From assembly GCA_026224775.1 (NCBI GenBank), contig JAMFRP010000039.1, positions 1 to 50,800 of the forward strand: a stretch of 50,800 bases of DNA, given 5' to 3'. Below are positions 42,192 to 50,800 of the stretch, one piece after another. Both the position numbers and the translations under genes were made by a program. The first letter of the stretch is position 1; each line of letters opens with the position of its first letter. The notes under the pieces were generated by a model. That model did not search any database and was not told where the DNA came from. It worked only from the letters and a program-made list of their open reading frames with translations. This stretch comes from Bacteroidota bacterium (GTDB lineage Bacteria > Bacteroidota > Bacteroidia > Sphingobacteriales > Sphingobacteriaceae).

Positions 42192-45100
42192 ATGAAGAAA
42201 ACTTTTACTAGTTATGGTCGGCTCGTTACACTATGGTCGGCGAAACTAAAAATTATCAGATCACCGCAGTTTGCTTTGCTGGCGTGTCTCTTAATGTTCT
42301 CCACATCAGTTTTTGCCCAGGGATCAAAAGTTCAGGGCAGAGTTGTAGACGAAAAAGGCGATTCAATGCCTGGCGTAAGTGTTGTTGTTAAAGGAACAAA
42401 CTTCGGAACTGTTACTGATGTTGCCGGCAATTTTTCTATCAATGCCGATAAAGGCGCTACACTGGTTTTTAGCTTTATTAGTTACAATAAGAAGGAAGTT
42501 ATTGTAGGTGAGCAAAAAACTTTAAAAGTTAAGCTAAGCCCCTCGTCGTCAAATTTAGATGAGGTTGTTGTAGTAGGTTACGGTACGCAAAAAAAGGTAT
42601 CCCTTACCAGTTCGGTGGCATCCATTAGTTCGCAGGAAATTGTTACTACCAAAAATGAAAATGTCGAAAACATGCTCACGGGAAAAATTGCCGGGTTGCA
42701 AGTGGTGCAAAACACAGCTGAACCGGGGGATTTTGCAAATAATATTTCTATACGAGGAATGGGCAATCCATTAATTGTTGTTGATGGTGTTGAGATGCCC
42801 GATTTTGTTGTTACAGGCGGTAACGGCGATAACAGCGTAGGAACCAGTAATATTTTATCAAGGCTCGATCCGAATGATATTGAAAGTGTTTCGGTTTTGA
42901 AAGATGCTGGCGCCTCTATTTATGGTGTTAAAGCTGCAAATGGCGTAATTCTGATTACTACCAAAAAAGGAAAAGCCGGTTCGCTTCAACTTACTTATTC
43001 AGGTACGTTTGGTGCGCAGGTACCTTCCGGTTTACCTAAACCGGTGGATGCTACTCAATATATGACACTTGTTAACCAACAGGATTTGCATAATTCCAAT
43101 GGTGGGATTATAAGCTATACGCCGGCAGATTTTGCAGCTTATGCAAATGGTAGCAAACAAAGTACAGATTGGTACGATGCGGTTTTCAAAAAATCGGCAA
43201 TGCAGGAGCAGCATAACCTAACAGCAACCGGTGGGAATGAGAACACAACTTATTTGTTAAGTGCAGGTTTCCTTGATCAGGATGGTATTTTAACCAGTAA
43301 TGATCTTAACTACAAGCGTTATAATGTACGGTCAAATGTAACCAGTAAAATAGGTAAAAACATTACGGTTAACTTAAACATGAGCGCCATATTGGATCAG
43401 AAAAATTCTCCGGCAGAACCTTTTTGGTACACTACCAGGGAAACCTGGAGGGAATTACCAACCCAAACAATTTATGCTAATAACAATCCTGAGTATCTAA
43501 ATCAAGGCCTTGTTGACGGTGGAAACCCCGTAGCTTATGAAAACTCAAGTGTTAACGGCTATAGCACACAAAACAATAAATTTTTTAACGGATCGCTCAG
43601 CATTGATTATAAGCTGCCATTTGTTGATGGGCTTACATTGCGTGGTTTGTATAGTTATAACGATCAGATACAGGACAATAAATTATATCAGCAAGCTTAT
43701 AACCTTTACAATTATAATGGAGCAACTCAAGTCTATAATCCGAATTTAAATAATTCTCCGGCTTTTGTTCAACGGCAATATTTTGAATATCCTCAAAATA
43801 CCGATCAGCTTTCACTTAACTATGCACACTCATTTGGCGGGGTGCACAATTTAAGCGCGTTGTTGCTTTATGAAGGCAACGGACAAAGTGCAGATAACTT
43901 CGAGGCCTATAGGCAACTTGCCATACCTGTTGATCAGCTAATTGCAGGTAATGCCGCCAATCAAAGCGCAACTCAAATGGCAACTGATGGCAATGGGCAC
44001 CCTTTGTTATATCAATATGCTACTAATTCTCTTGTAGGTAGGGTTACTTATGATTATAAAGGCAAATATTTAGCAGAATTCAGTTTTAGAGATGATGAAT
44101 CATCGAAATTTGCCCCAGATCAGAAATCAGGCTTTTTTCCATCGGCTTCATTAGGTTGGCGTGTTTCTGATGAGAAGTTTTGGAAAAACTCTTCTGCGTT
44201 ATCATTTATTGATAATTTGAAATTTCGCGCATCGTATGGAGTTTTAGGTGATGATGGCACATTATTTAACCAGTTTATTAGTGGCTATAATTACCCGGCC
44301 ACAGGTTCAAACAACCAGTTACCTACCGGTGCCGTGTTTGGCAATAACTTTGTAAACTCTGTACAAAGTACAGGATTGGCAAACCCCAAAGTTACCTGGT
44401 CAACCTCACATACTTTTGATGTTGGCGGTGATCTTGATGCCTGGAAAGGTCTGTTAGGCATTACTTTTGATTATTTTATTCGTAACAGAACTGGACTATT
44501 GGCTACTCCTGCATTACAAGTGCCTGATGTTTTGGGTACTCCGCTGCCAGAGGCCAATATTAATGGCGATAGGACACAGGGCTTTGATTTTGAAGTATCG
44601 CACAGAAATCATATCGGCAAATTCACGTATAATATAAAAGGCACCTTCTCGTTCACCAACACTATGAATACCAGCTATGCCGAGTCAAAACAGGGTAATT
44701 CATACCTTGATTGGTTAAATAATCAGGCAAACAGGAATCAAGGTATCCAATGGGGGACCAGTGGAGCAGGACAATACCAAAATTATGGGCAGATTGTTAA
44801 CAGCCCTACTTTTGTTAACCGCAACACAGTTGTTGGCGATTATATTTACCAGGATTGGAATGGCGATGGTCAAATAGATGGCAATGATAATCACCCAATT
44901 GCATATGGCGGTAACCCTAATGGTACATCATTAATCCCTAAAATAACTTACGGCCTTACTATTGGCGGCGCATATAAAGGATTTGATATTAATTTATTGT
45001 TCCAGGGAACTTCAATGTACAGTGTTTCCTACATCGAGCAGTTAAACATACCGTTATGGGGTGGTGGTAGCGCTTTAACACAATTTTTAAACGATTACCA

Positions 45101-45434
45101 TCCGGCTAATCCTAATGCCGATCCGTATAACCCAAATACTGTTTGGGTGCCGGGCCATTTTGCTTACACAGGTACTACTGCCAATACCAATTCAACATTT
45201 AATTTTCAGAACGCGGCTTATTTAAGGCTTAAAAGTGCTGAACTAGGCTACACATTACCCGGAAATTTCTTATCGCAGATAGGGGTTAAAGGGGTACGGA
45301 TATTTGCAAATGGTTATAATCTGTTTACCATAACTAATGTTAAATACGTCGATCCGGAGCATCCATCCGGCACGTACGGGTATCTATATCCGCTTGATAA
45401 AATATATAACGTTGGTTTAAATGTTAAATTCTAA
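42192..45434 (+). CDS. SusC/RagA family TonB-linked outer-membrane transporter
   Basis: The 1080-residue protein has a signal peptide (~26-43, FALLACLLMFSTSVFAQ), a CarboxypepD_reg-like domain (~48-125, VVDEKGDSMPGVSVVVKGTN), the SusC signature DEVVVVGYGTQKK (~124-136), a plug with IRGMGNPLIVVDGVEMPDF and SVLKDAGASIYGVKAANGVI, and a long barrel ending in YNVGLNVKF. It imports oligosaccharides across the outer membrane with TonB energy. It is followed by susD after 11 bp. The GH92 gene downstream hints at a mannose-containing substrate. Confidence 0.96.
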   Translation: MKKTFTSYGRLVTLWSAKLKIIRSPQFALLACLLMFSTSVFAQGSKVQGRVVDEKGDSMPGVSVVVKGTNFGTVTDVAGNFSINADKGATLVFSFISYNKKEVIVGEQKTLKVKLSPSSSNLDEVVVVGYGTQKKVSLTSSVASISSQEIVTTKNENVENMLTGKIAGLQVVQNTAEPGDFANNISIRGMGNPLIVVDGVEMPDFVVTGGNGDNSVGTSNILSRLDPNDIESVSVLKDAGASIYGVKAANGVILITTKKGKAGSLQLTYSGTFGAQVPSGLPKPVDATQYMTLVNQQDLHNSNGGIISYTPADFAAYANGSKQSTDWYDAVFKKSAMQEQHNLTATGGNENTTYLLSAGFLDQDGILTSNDLNYKRYNVRSNVTSKIGKNITVNLNMSAILDQKNSPAEPFWYTTRETWRELPTQTIYANNNPEYLNQGLVDGGNPVAYENSSVNGYSTQNNKFFNGSLSIDYKLPFVDGLTLRGLYSYNDQIQDNKLYQQAYNLYNYNGATQVYNPNLNNSPAFVQRQYFEYPQNTDQLSLNYAHSFGGVHNLSALLLYEGNGQSADNFEAYRQLAIPVDQLIAGNAANQSATQMATDGNGHPLLYQYATNSLVGRVTYDYKGKYLAEFSFRDDESSKFAPDQKSGFFPSASLGWRVSDEKFWKNSSALSFIDNLKFRASYGVLGDDGTLFNQFISGYNYPATGSNNQLPTGAVFGNNFVNSVQSTGLANPKVTWSTSHTFDVGGDLDAWKGLLGITFDYFIRNRTGLLATPALQVPDVLGTPLPEANINGDRTQGFDFEVSHRNHIGKFTYNIKGTFSFTNTMNTSYAESKQGNSYLDWLNNQANRNQGIQWGTSGAGQYQNYGQIVNSPTFVNRNTVVGDYIYQDWNGDGQIDGNDNHPIAYGGNPNGTSLIPKITYGLTIGGAYKGFDINLLFQGTSMYSVSYIEQLNIPLWGGGSALTQFLNDYHPANPNADPYNPNTVWVPGHFAYTGTTANTNSTFNFQNAAYLRLKSAELGYTLPGNFLSQIGVKGVRIFANGYNLFTITNVKYVDPEHPSGTYGYLYPLDKIYNVGLNVKF

Positions 45435-45445
45435 TTGAAAAAATC

Positions 45446-47386
45446 ATGAAAAAATATAAATATATATTATTAACAATTTTGATTCTGGGCACTACGGCTT
45501 GCAGAAAGCTTGATATCCCACCAAAAAATATAATTCAGGATCCGGATGTATTTTCCACTTCAGCAGGTATCCAGGCTTATATGGCACGTTTGTATAGCGA
45601 ATTACCTATTGAAGATTTCAGGTATTCGCCGCAAAGAGGGTTAAACTTCTTTTGGATCATTAGCCCAACCCCGGCTACTACAGGTGAAGCCCTTAGCCGC
45701 GATCAAACAAGTTCGATGCAGGAGAATTTTGGAGGTTGGAGTTGGGATATATGGGGTGGCTCTTATACCGTAATACATGATTGTGATTATTTTATTCAAA
45801 CACTGCCATCGTATGCAAGTAATTTCACTACAGCACAGGTAAACGCCTGGTTAGGTGAGGCCTATTTTGTACGCGGCATGACTTATTTTGGATTGGTAAA
45901 ACGCTTTGGCGGTGTACCAATTGTAAATAAAACCTTAAACTACGTTGTTGGTACAAGTACCGATGAATTGAAAATACCACGTTCTTCGGAGCAAGCCGTT
46001 TGGGATCAGGTAGCCAGCGATTTTGATTTCGCTATTGCTAATTTGCCTCCTGTAAATGCTGATGAGGCTGATGGAAGCCGTGCAAATAAATATGTTGCCG
46101 CGGCGTTTGAATCAAGAGCGATGTTATATGCCGGTAGTATTGCTAAATACAATACCACTACGTTATTTGATGCAAATCATAACGAGCTTTGCGGAATACC
46201 TGCCAGCCTGGCAAATGGCTACTTTCAGAAAAGTTATAATGCCGCTGTTATGCTTGACGGCGTGTATAGCCTTTATCTGTCGGCATGGAGCGCTACCGAT
46301 AAAAATGCTCAATACCAAAATTTTGTAAATCTGTTTTCTGATGCCTCAAGTAAAGAAAGTGTATTTGTAAGGGAATACCAATATCCAAATTCTGTTCATG
46401 GTTACGATGCTTATAACGTGCCGCGCCAATTGATCGGGCCAAATGGATACTCATCTGAAGTAAACCCAACACTTAATTTTGTGGAGATGTTTGATGGCAT
46501 ACCTAAAAATGCAGATGGTACCATCCAAAATCTTAATTCCAGTGGGCAATACAATTTATATACAAATACAATGGATCTGTTTGCAAATGCTGAGCCAAGG
46601 CTAAGGGCCACAGTTATTTTGCCGGGAGATGTGTTTAAAACACAAAATATTGAGATACGCCGTGGGATTTATACCGGCAGTGCATCAGGAGGTATTAATC
46701 CTTTATTGCCGGCAGGTTCAAGGTCACAATATCCAACTGCCAATCTGGTAACTTCTTCAACCGCATCACAAACACCTTACGCATTACCGGGCGGAGCATT
46801 GATGAACCCAGCTGGTTTAAGCGGAATTTTTACAGGCGATCAAACCTGTGCTATCTCTGGCTTTTCTATCAGGAAATGGCTTAACCCTAATTTACCAACA
46901 TCGCAGGTGCTTGAAAACAATGAAACGCAAACCTGGATAGAGATGCGTTATGCCGAAGTATTGTTAAACCGTGCCGAAGCTGCTTACGAATTATATACTG
47001 CTGGCCAAGCCGGTACTACCAACTATCAGCAGGATGCCTTCGATGATATTAACCAGATACGCTCCCGAGCAGGTGCAACTTTATTATCAAACGCTGGTGG
47101 AATGACCATAGATAGCATACGTATAGAAAGAAGAAAAGAACTTGCATTTGAGAATAAGACCTATTGGGATTTAAAAAGATGGCGGACCTTTGCTAAGGAG
47201 CAAAATGGGACTATCTACAGGATACTAATGCCGTTTTATTCATCACAAGCTGGTAAATATTTCTTTGATGCCCGCACTGATGAGCGTAACGATGTTTACA
47301 CATATGACCCAAGATGGTATTATGAACAAATACCCCAAGGCGCAATATCAAAAAGCACAAATTTAGTTCAAAACCCAGGCTATTAA
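45446..47386 (+). CDS. SusD/RagB family surface glycan-binding lipoprotein
   Basis: The 646-residue protein has a lipoprotein signal (MKKYKYILLTILILGTTAC, lipidated C19), then the helical TPR-like SusD fold with the typical AWLGEAYFVRGMTYFGLVKR segment (~135-154). The C-terminal MRYAEVLLNRAEAAYEL and RIERRKELAFENKTYWDLKR motifs are characteristic of RagB/SusD. It caps the SusC transporter on the cell surface and binds the glycan. It lies between susC and the DUF3823 gene with 11-bp spacings, in one operon. Confidence 0.96.
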   Translation: MKKYKYILLTILILGTTACRKLDIPPKNIIQDPDVFSTSAGIQAYMARLYSELPIEDFRYSPQRGLNFFWIISPTPATTGEALSRDQTSSMQENFGGWSWDIWGGSYTVIHDCDYFIQTLPSYASNFTTAQVNAWLGEAYFVRGMTYFGLVKRFGGVPIVNKTLNYVVGTSTDELKIPRSSEQAVWDQVASDFDFAIANLPPVNADEADGSRANKYVAAAFESRAMLYAGSIAKYNTTTLFDANHNELCGIPASLANGYFQKSYNAAVMLDGVYSLYLSAWSATDKNAQYQNFVNLFSDASSKESVFVREYQYPNSVHGYDAYNVPRQLIGPNGYSSEVNPTLNFVEMFDGIPKNADGTIQNLNSSGQYNLYTNTMDLFANAEPRLRATVILPGDVFKTQNIEIRRGIYTGSASGGINPLLPAGSRSQYPTANLVTSSTASQTPYALPGGALMNPAGLSGIFTGDQTCAISGFSIRKWLNPNLPTSQVLENNETQTWIEMRYAEVLLNRAEAAYELYTAGQAGTTNYQQDAFDDINQIRSRAGATLLSNAGGMTIDSIRIERRKELAFENKTYWDLKRWRTFAKEQNGTIYRILMPFYSSQAGKYFFDARTDERNDVYTYDPRWYYEQIPQGAISKSTNLVQNPGY

Positions 47387-47397
47387 ATTTATTAAAC

Positions 47398-48153
47398 ATG
47401 AAAAGACTATTTTATTATACCGCATTATGCCTGGTAGTTGTTGCCGGCAGTTCATGCAGCAAGATTGATAATTATCCGGCCCCGTCTGATACAATAAACG
47501 GGAGTACGATTGATGAAGTGACAGGGGCTACAGTGCAAACAGAGGTAGGGGGCGGGGGAACCCGTGTGGAACTGCTTGAAACAAGCTACAGCAGCAACCC
47601 TGTGCCTATTTATTTTCAATCGATGCAGGATGGTACATTTAATAACACTAAAGTATTTGGTGCAACCTATAAAGTTTCAGTTCAAGGTCCGTTTGTGCCT
47701 CTTATCCAAACTGATAGCATTGGTAATGTTTTAACAGACTCCAGCAAAACCATTGTTTTGAAAAATACGGCAACTTTAAATTTTAAGGTTCAGCCTTTTT
47801 TAAGAGTGGAATGGGTTGGTAAGCCTGTATTTAACGCTGATAGTACTGTTACAGTACAAGTTAAGATTACACGAGGTACCAATAACCCGAATTATCAGCA
47901 GCCAATAACTGATGTTAACCTGTATGTATGTAATACGAAATACGATGCTAATAATAATTATGATCCAAGGTATTCAACACTTACCTCGTACAGTGGCACA
48001 TCCGGTAATAGTGTTTTAGGTCAAACTATTACCATAACTACTGTAGGCGGGGCTCTGCCAGCACAGGATGTATTCTTCCGGGTTGGGGCGAGGATCAACG
48101 CCGGGCTTGATGAATATAACTATAGTACTCCCGTAGGTCTTACTTATCCATAA
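47398..48153 (+). CDS. DUF3823 lipoprotein
   Basis: The 251-residue protein has a lipoprotein signal (MKRLFYYTALCLVVVAGSSC, lipidated C20), then a carboxypeptidase-like beta-sandwich beginning NGSTIDEVTGATVQTEVGGG and a second beta domain. DUF3823 proteins often follow SusD and are thought to be surface glycan-binding proteins (SGBP-like). A strong hairpin directly follows. Confidence 0.85.
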   Translation: MKRLFYYTALCLVVVAGSSCSKIDNYPAPSDTINGSTIDEVTGATVQTEVGGGGTRVELLETSYSSNPVPIYFQSMQDGTFNNTKVFGATYKVSVQGPFVPLIQTDSIGNVLTDSSKTIVLKNTATLNFKVQPFLRVEWVGKPVFNADSTVTVQVKITRGTNNPNYQQPITDVNLYVCNTKYDANNNYDPRYSTLTSYSGTSGNSVLGQTITITTVGGALPAQDVFFRVGARINAGLDEYNYSTPVGLTYP

Positions 48154-48158
48154 TTTCT

Positions 48159-48195
48159 TTTTATAAGGGAGGGTTTTAGCCCCTCCCTTATAAAA
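48159..48195 (+). terminator. Hairpin terminator/attenuator after the DUF3823 gene
   Basis: TTTTATAAGGGAGGG (48159-48173) and CCCTCCCTTATAAAA (48181-48195) form a perfect 15-bp stem with a 7-nt loop. It starts 6 bp after the stop codon. Because the enzyme genes follow on the same strand, it may lower their expression relative to susCD, or protect the 3' end of the susCD message. Confidence 0.75.
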
Positions 48196-48222
48196 TTACG
48201 ATCATCAAATAATAAAATATCA

Positions 48223-50409
48223 ATGAAAAAAAACATCCTTTTTTGCGGGTTAATAGCTATCTCATGCGCCGGTTTGGCACAAAATAAGTCATCGGTTACT
48301 AATGAGCCACGACAAAAAACAGCTTTTCAAACAAGTATTGGCTGGATACCACAAATCGATGTGCGCTCAGACGTAGCCATTGTATATGGCACGAATGATA
48401 GAAAAGGTGAAACGTTTGAACAACGTGTAAAATCATGGCGAGACCGCGGCTATCAAACTGCTTTTATGACGGGTATTGCCTGGGGATCATACTATGATTA
48501 CTTCCTGGGTAAATGGGATGGGAAAAATCACTTGGGGGTAGGGCAGGTAACGCAAAAAGGTGATACTATTTTTCATGGTAAAAACATGCCTTACATAGTG
48601 CCGGTACAGTCGTTTATTGAATATATGAAGGCTGCCGTTGTAAAAAGGGTTGTTGATGCCGGTATTATTACTATATTTTTTGAAGAGCCCGAGTTTTGGG
48701 CTCGCGCCGGATATAGCAAACCGTTTAAAGAGGAATGGCAAAAATTTTATGGATTCCCATGGAGGCCGGAAGATGCATCTGCTGAAAATACTTATCTGGC
48801 CAGCAAGTTAAAATATCAATTATTTTATAATGCTATAAAACAGGTTTCAAACTATGCCAAAACTTATGGCAAGAGTAAAGGCAAAAATATTAAAGTTTAT
48901 ATAGCCACACACTCACTTGTGAACTACTCTTCATGGCAAATTGTAAGCCCTGAGGCAAGCCTGGCAACATTACCAGGTATTGATGGCTATATAGCACAGG
49001 TTTGGACAGGAACATCGCGTGAGCCAACGTATTTTAATGGACTGGAAAAGGAAAGGGTATTTGAAAATGCTTTTCTTGAATATGGCTCAATGGTATCCAT
49101 GACCGCACCCACAGGCAGGAAATTATTCTTCTTAACCGATCCGGTAGAAGACTGGCCCCGCAATTGGGTAGATTATAAACAAAATTACCAGGCAACCTTC
49201 ACTGCAGAATTATTATACCCAATGGTAAATAATTACGAAGTAATGCCTTGGCCTGAACGTATCTATACCCATCCATATAAACTGGCTAATAGTGATTCGA
49301 GCGTGTTGATACCTAAATATTATTCAACCCAAATGCAGGTCATGATAAATGTGTTGAATGATATGCCGCTATCACCAAACAGAGTAAGCGGGATAAATGG
49401 CATAGGTGTGTTGATGAGTAACTCGCTGATGTTTCAGCGTTTTCCAACACACAATGGTTTTGAAGACCCGCAGTTTTCAAACTTTTATGGCCAAACCTTG
49501 CCACTGTTAAAACGTGGTATACCGGTGCAAACAGTGCATATGGAAAACCTTGCCTACGCTAATACGCTTAAAAATATTAAGGTTTTAGTGATGAGCTATT
49601 CCAACATGAAACCTAATAGCCTCCAGGTACACCAGTATATAGCCAATTGGGTAAAACAGGGTGGTGTTTTGATCTATTGCGGCAGAGATAATGATCCCTA
49701 TCAAAGCGTAATGGAATGGTGGGATACCAAAGGGAATAAATATACCGCACCTTCACAGCATCTTTTTAAATTATTGAATATTGATACTACCGGTAATAAA
49801 AAGGGATATAAAGTAGGTAAAGGCATGGTTTATATTGTTAGGCAAAATCCTAAAGAATTTGTATTGCAGGCAAATAATGATGATAACTATATAAACCTGA
49901 TAAAAAGAGCTTATGAAAAAGATGCCCATGCCGGTAAAATAGTCTATAAAAATAGCTTATACCTTGAAAGGGGGCCTTATGATATTGTTTCGGTGATGAA
50001 TGAAAATGCTGACAGCAACCCTTATACCATAAAGGGCCCGGTTATTGACCTTTTTGACCCACTGTTGCCGGTTTTAACTCAAAAAACGGTTCCTCCCGGC
50101 GAGCAATCATTATTGTATGACCTGAACCGTGTTGCTAACAAAAAACAACCGAAAGTTTTAGCTTCAGCATCAAGAATATATGATGAACATATACAAGCGG
50201 ACAGTTACTCTTTTGTGGCAAAAAGCCCGATAAACACAGTAAACAGTATGCGTGTACTGTTACCTGCGCAGCCAAAGCATATTAAAGTTACCGACAACAC
50301 AGGTGAAATTATTACCGATGTTAAATCGTCATGGGATGTAAGTACCCATACATTATACCTGGGATTTGATAATAGCCCCGATGGCATAAAGGTTGATTTA
50401 AAATGGTAA
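48223..50409 (+). CDS. Secreted glycosidase-like protein (TIM barrel plus Rossmann-type domain), family uncertain
   Basis: The 728-residue protein has a signal peptide (MKKNILFCGLIAISCAGLAQ). The first ~380 residues read like a TIM barrel (GWIPQIDVRSDVAIVYGTND, GIITIFFEEPEFWARAGYSK with a candidate acid/base Glu near 149-152). At ~440-500 a Rossmann-like segment (IKVLVMSYSNMKPNSLQVHQ, WVKQGGVLIYCGRDNDP) recalls the beta-galactosidase trimerisation domain of GH42 and related clan members such as GH164. I cannot assign the CAZy family from sequence alone. It lies in the susCD operon before a GH92 gene, so it should act on the same glycan in the periplasm or at the surface. Confidence 0.65.
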   Translation: MKKNILFCGLIAISCAGLAQNKSSVTNEPRQKTAFQTSIGWIPQIDVRSDVAIVYGTNDRKGETFEQRVKSWRDRGYQTAFMTGIAWGSYYDYFLGKWDGKNHLGVGQVTQKGDTIFHGKNMPYIVPVQSFIEYMKAAVVKRVVDAGIITIFFEEPEFWARAGYSKPFKEEWQKFYGFPWRPEDASAENTYLASKLKYQLFYNAIKQVSNYAKTYGKSKGKNIKVYIATHSLVNYSSWQIVSPEASLATLPGIDGYIAQVWTGTSREPTYFNGLEKERVFENAFLEYGSMVSMTAPTGRKLFFLTDPVEDWPRNWVDYKQNYQATFTAELLYPMVNNYEVMPWPERIYTHPYKLANSDSSVLIPKYYSTQMQVMINVLNDMPLSPNRVSGINGIGVLMSNSLMFQRFPTHNGFEDPQFSNFYGQTLPLLKRGIPVQTVHMENLAYANTLKNIKVLVMSYSNMKPNSLQVHQYIANWVKQGGVLIYCGRDNDPYQSVMEWWDTKGNKYTAPSQHLFKLLNIDTTGNKKGYKVGKGMVYIVRQNPKEFVLQANNDDNYINLIKRAYEKDAHAGKIVYKNSLYLERGPYDIVSVMNENADSNPYTIKGPVIDLFDPLLPVLTQKTVPPGEQSLLYDLNRVANKKQPKVLASASRIYDEHIQADSYSFVAKSPINTVNSMRVLLPAQPKHIKVTDNTGEIITDVKSSWDVSTHTLYLGFDNSPDGIKVDLKW

Positions 50410-50445
50410 ATTCTTAGAAAAGCGGTTTGAAAATTATAAAACTAT

Positions 50446-50541
50446 CGTCATTGCGAGGAACGAAGCAATCTCTACATAGGAGGTCAGACTTGTAAGTTTT
50501 CTCTGTATAGTATAGAGATTGCTTCGTTCCTCGCAATGACG
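50446..50541. repeat. Palindromic dispersed repeat (CGTCATTGCGAGG type)
   Basis: Perfect 29-bp inverted arms (50446-50474 and 50513-50541), beginning CGTCATTGCGAGGAACGAAG, enclose 38 nt. The motif CGTCATTGCGAGGNACGAAGCAATC is known to me as a very common intergenic repeat in Sphingobacteriaceae and other genomes. An open frame across it (reading RGTKQS/DCFVPRNDD) is an artefact. It can also form a large RNA hairpin between the two enzyme genes. Confidence 0.85.
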
Positions 50542-50603
50542 CTTTGTTTTTGTGTTTATATAACAAAATCCAAACGGGCCATTGCCCGAAACAAATTATT
50601 TTG

Positions 50604-50800
50604 ATGAAAAAAATATTCTTTATTGCATTAACCTTTTTACCGCTCATAACATCAGCCCAGGTAAATAAACAAGCCGATCTTACCGATTATGTAAACCCGC
50701 TAATGGGAACGGCATCAAAGCCGATCATGTCAAACGGAAATACCTACCCGGCTGTAGCCGTACCCTGGGGGATGAATTTTTGGACACCACAAACCGGTAA
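50604..50800 (+). CDS. GH92 family alpha-mannosidase, N-terminal part (runs off the right edge)
   Basis: The 65 visible residues comprise a signal peptide (MKKIFFIALTFLPLITSAQ) followed by the conserved GH92 start: DYVNPLMGTASKP, then SNGNTYPAVAVPWGMNFWTP. GH92 enzymes are calcium-dependent exo-alpha-mannosidases that act by inversion. The catalytic region lies outside the window. As part of the susCD locus it suggests that alpha-mannosides, such as yeast mannan or N-glycans, are among the substrates. Confidence 0.85.
   Translation, partial: MKKIFFIALTFLPLITSAQVNKQADLTDYVNPLMGTASKPIMSNGNTYPAVAVPWGMNFWTPQTG

Noticed and set aside
50414..50647. Minus-strand frame of 77 codons overlapping the GH92 start
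   Set aside because: It reads through the palindromic repeat (RGTKQS/CVPRND artefact well known from such repeats) and overlaps a real signal peptide gene.

Overview
The window looks like chromosomal DNA of a Bacteroidota member, most likely Sphingobacteriaceae (Mucilaginibacter/Pedobacter-like). The supporting signs are SusC/SusD and DUF4249/TonB-receptor pairs, a FecI/FecR-type sigma/anti-sigma locus, LytTR two-component genes, AT-rich intergenic DNA, weak Shine-Dalgarno sequences, TAnnTTTG promoter boxes directly in front of start codons, and the typical RDD-SpoIIM-DUF4129-DUF4350-MoxR-DUF58 operon. I saw no rRNA, tRNA, CRISPR array, transposase or prophage module.

Region 1 (1-8178) is accessory. 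A minus-strand run encodes an Asp/Asn beta-hydroxylase-like oxygenase, a sulfotransferase, a GT-C-like membrane protein with TPRs (resembling TMTC protein O-mannosyltransferases) and a methyltransferase. A divergent plus-strand run encodes an unknown coiled-coil protein, a formyltransferase, a phage-tail-collar (MdpB-like) protein and a periplasmic-binding-fold protein without a signal peptide. I read it as a possible modification cluster for a protein or glycan.

Region 2 (8299-13453) is a putative RiPP locus. It holds an unlabelled 44-residue peptide gene with a Lys-rich leader and a Thr-rich, cysteine-free tail, a LytS/LytTR two-component pair, and a full-length LanB-type dehydratase that keeps its key residues. 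No LanC cyclase or peptide exporter is present in the window.

Region 3 (14092-27250) is mostly housekeeping: divergent gluconeogenic genes pckA and fbp, an Lrp/AsnC regulator, a UPF1-like helicase, small membrane proteins, and the MoxR/DUF58 operon.

Region 4 (27381-36171) is a cell-surface signalling regulon. An ECF sigma factor and FecR-type anti-sigma sit between two paralogous GIQVAGF-repeat proteins, one of which carries an STN signalling domain, followed by a TonB receptor/DUF4249 operon. Three of the flanking transcription units share the same bipartite promoter, GTCAGGGTAA-N12-GTGTC, which I propose is the target of this sigma factor.

Region 5 (36416-50800) holds an MFS exporter, an Hsp70-like ATPase and the start of a polysaccharide utilisation locus: a membrane-spanning Kelch/SARP regulator, SusC, SusD, a DUF3823 lipoprotein, a secreted glycosidase-like protein of uncertain family and the start of a GH92 alpha-mannosidase. 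A 96-bp near-perfect palindromic repeat lies just before the GH92 gene.
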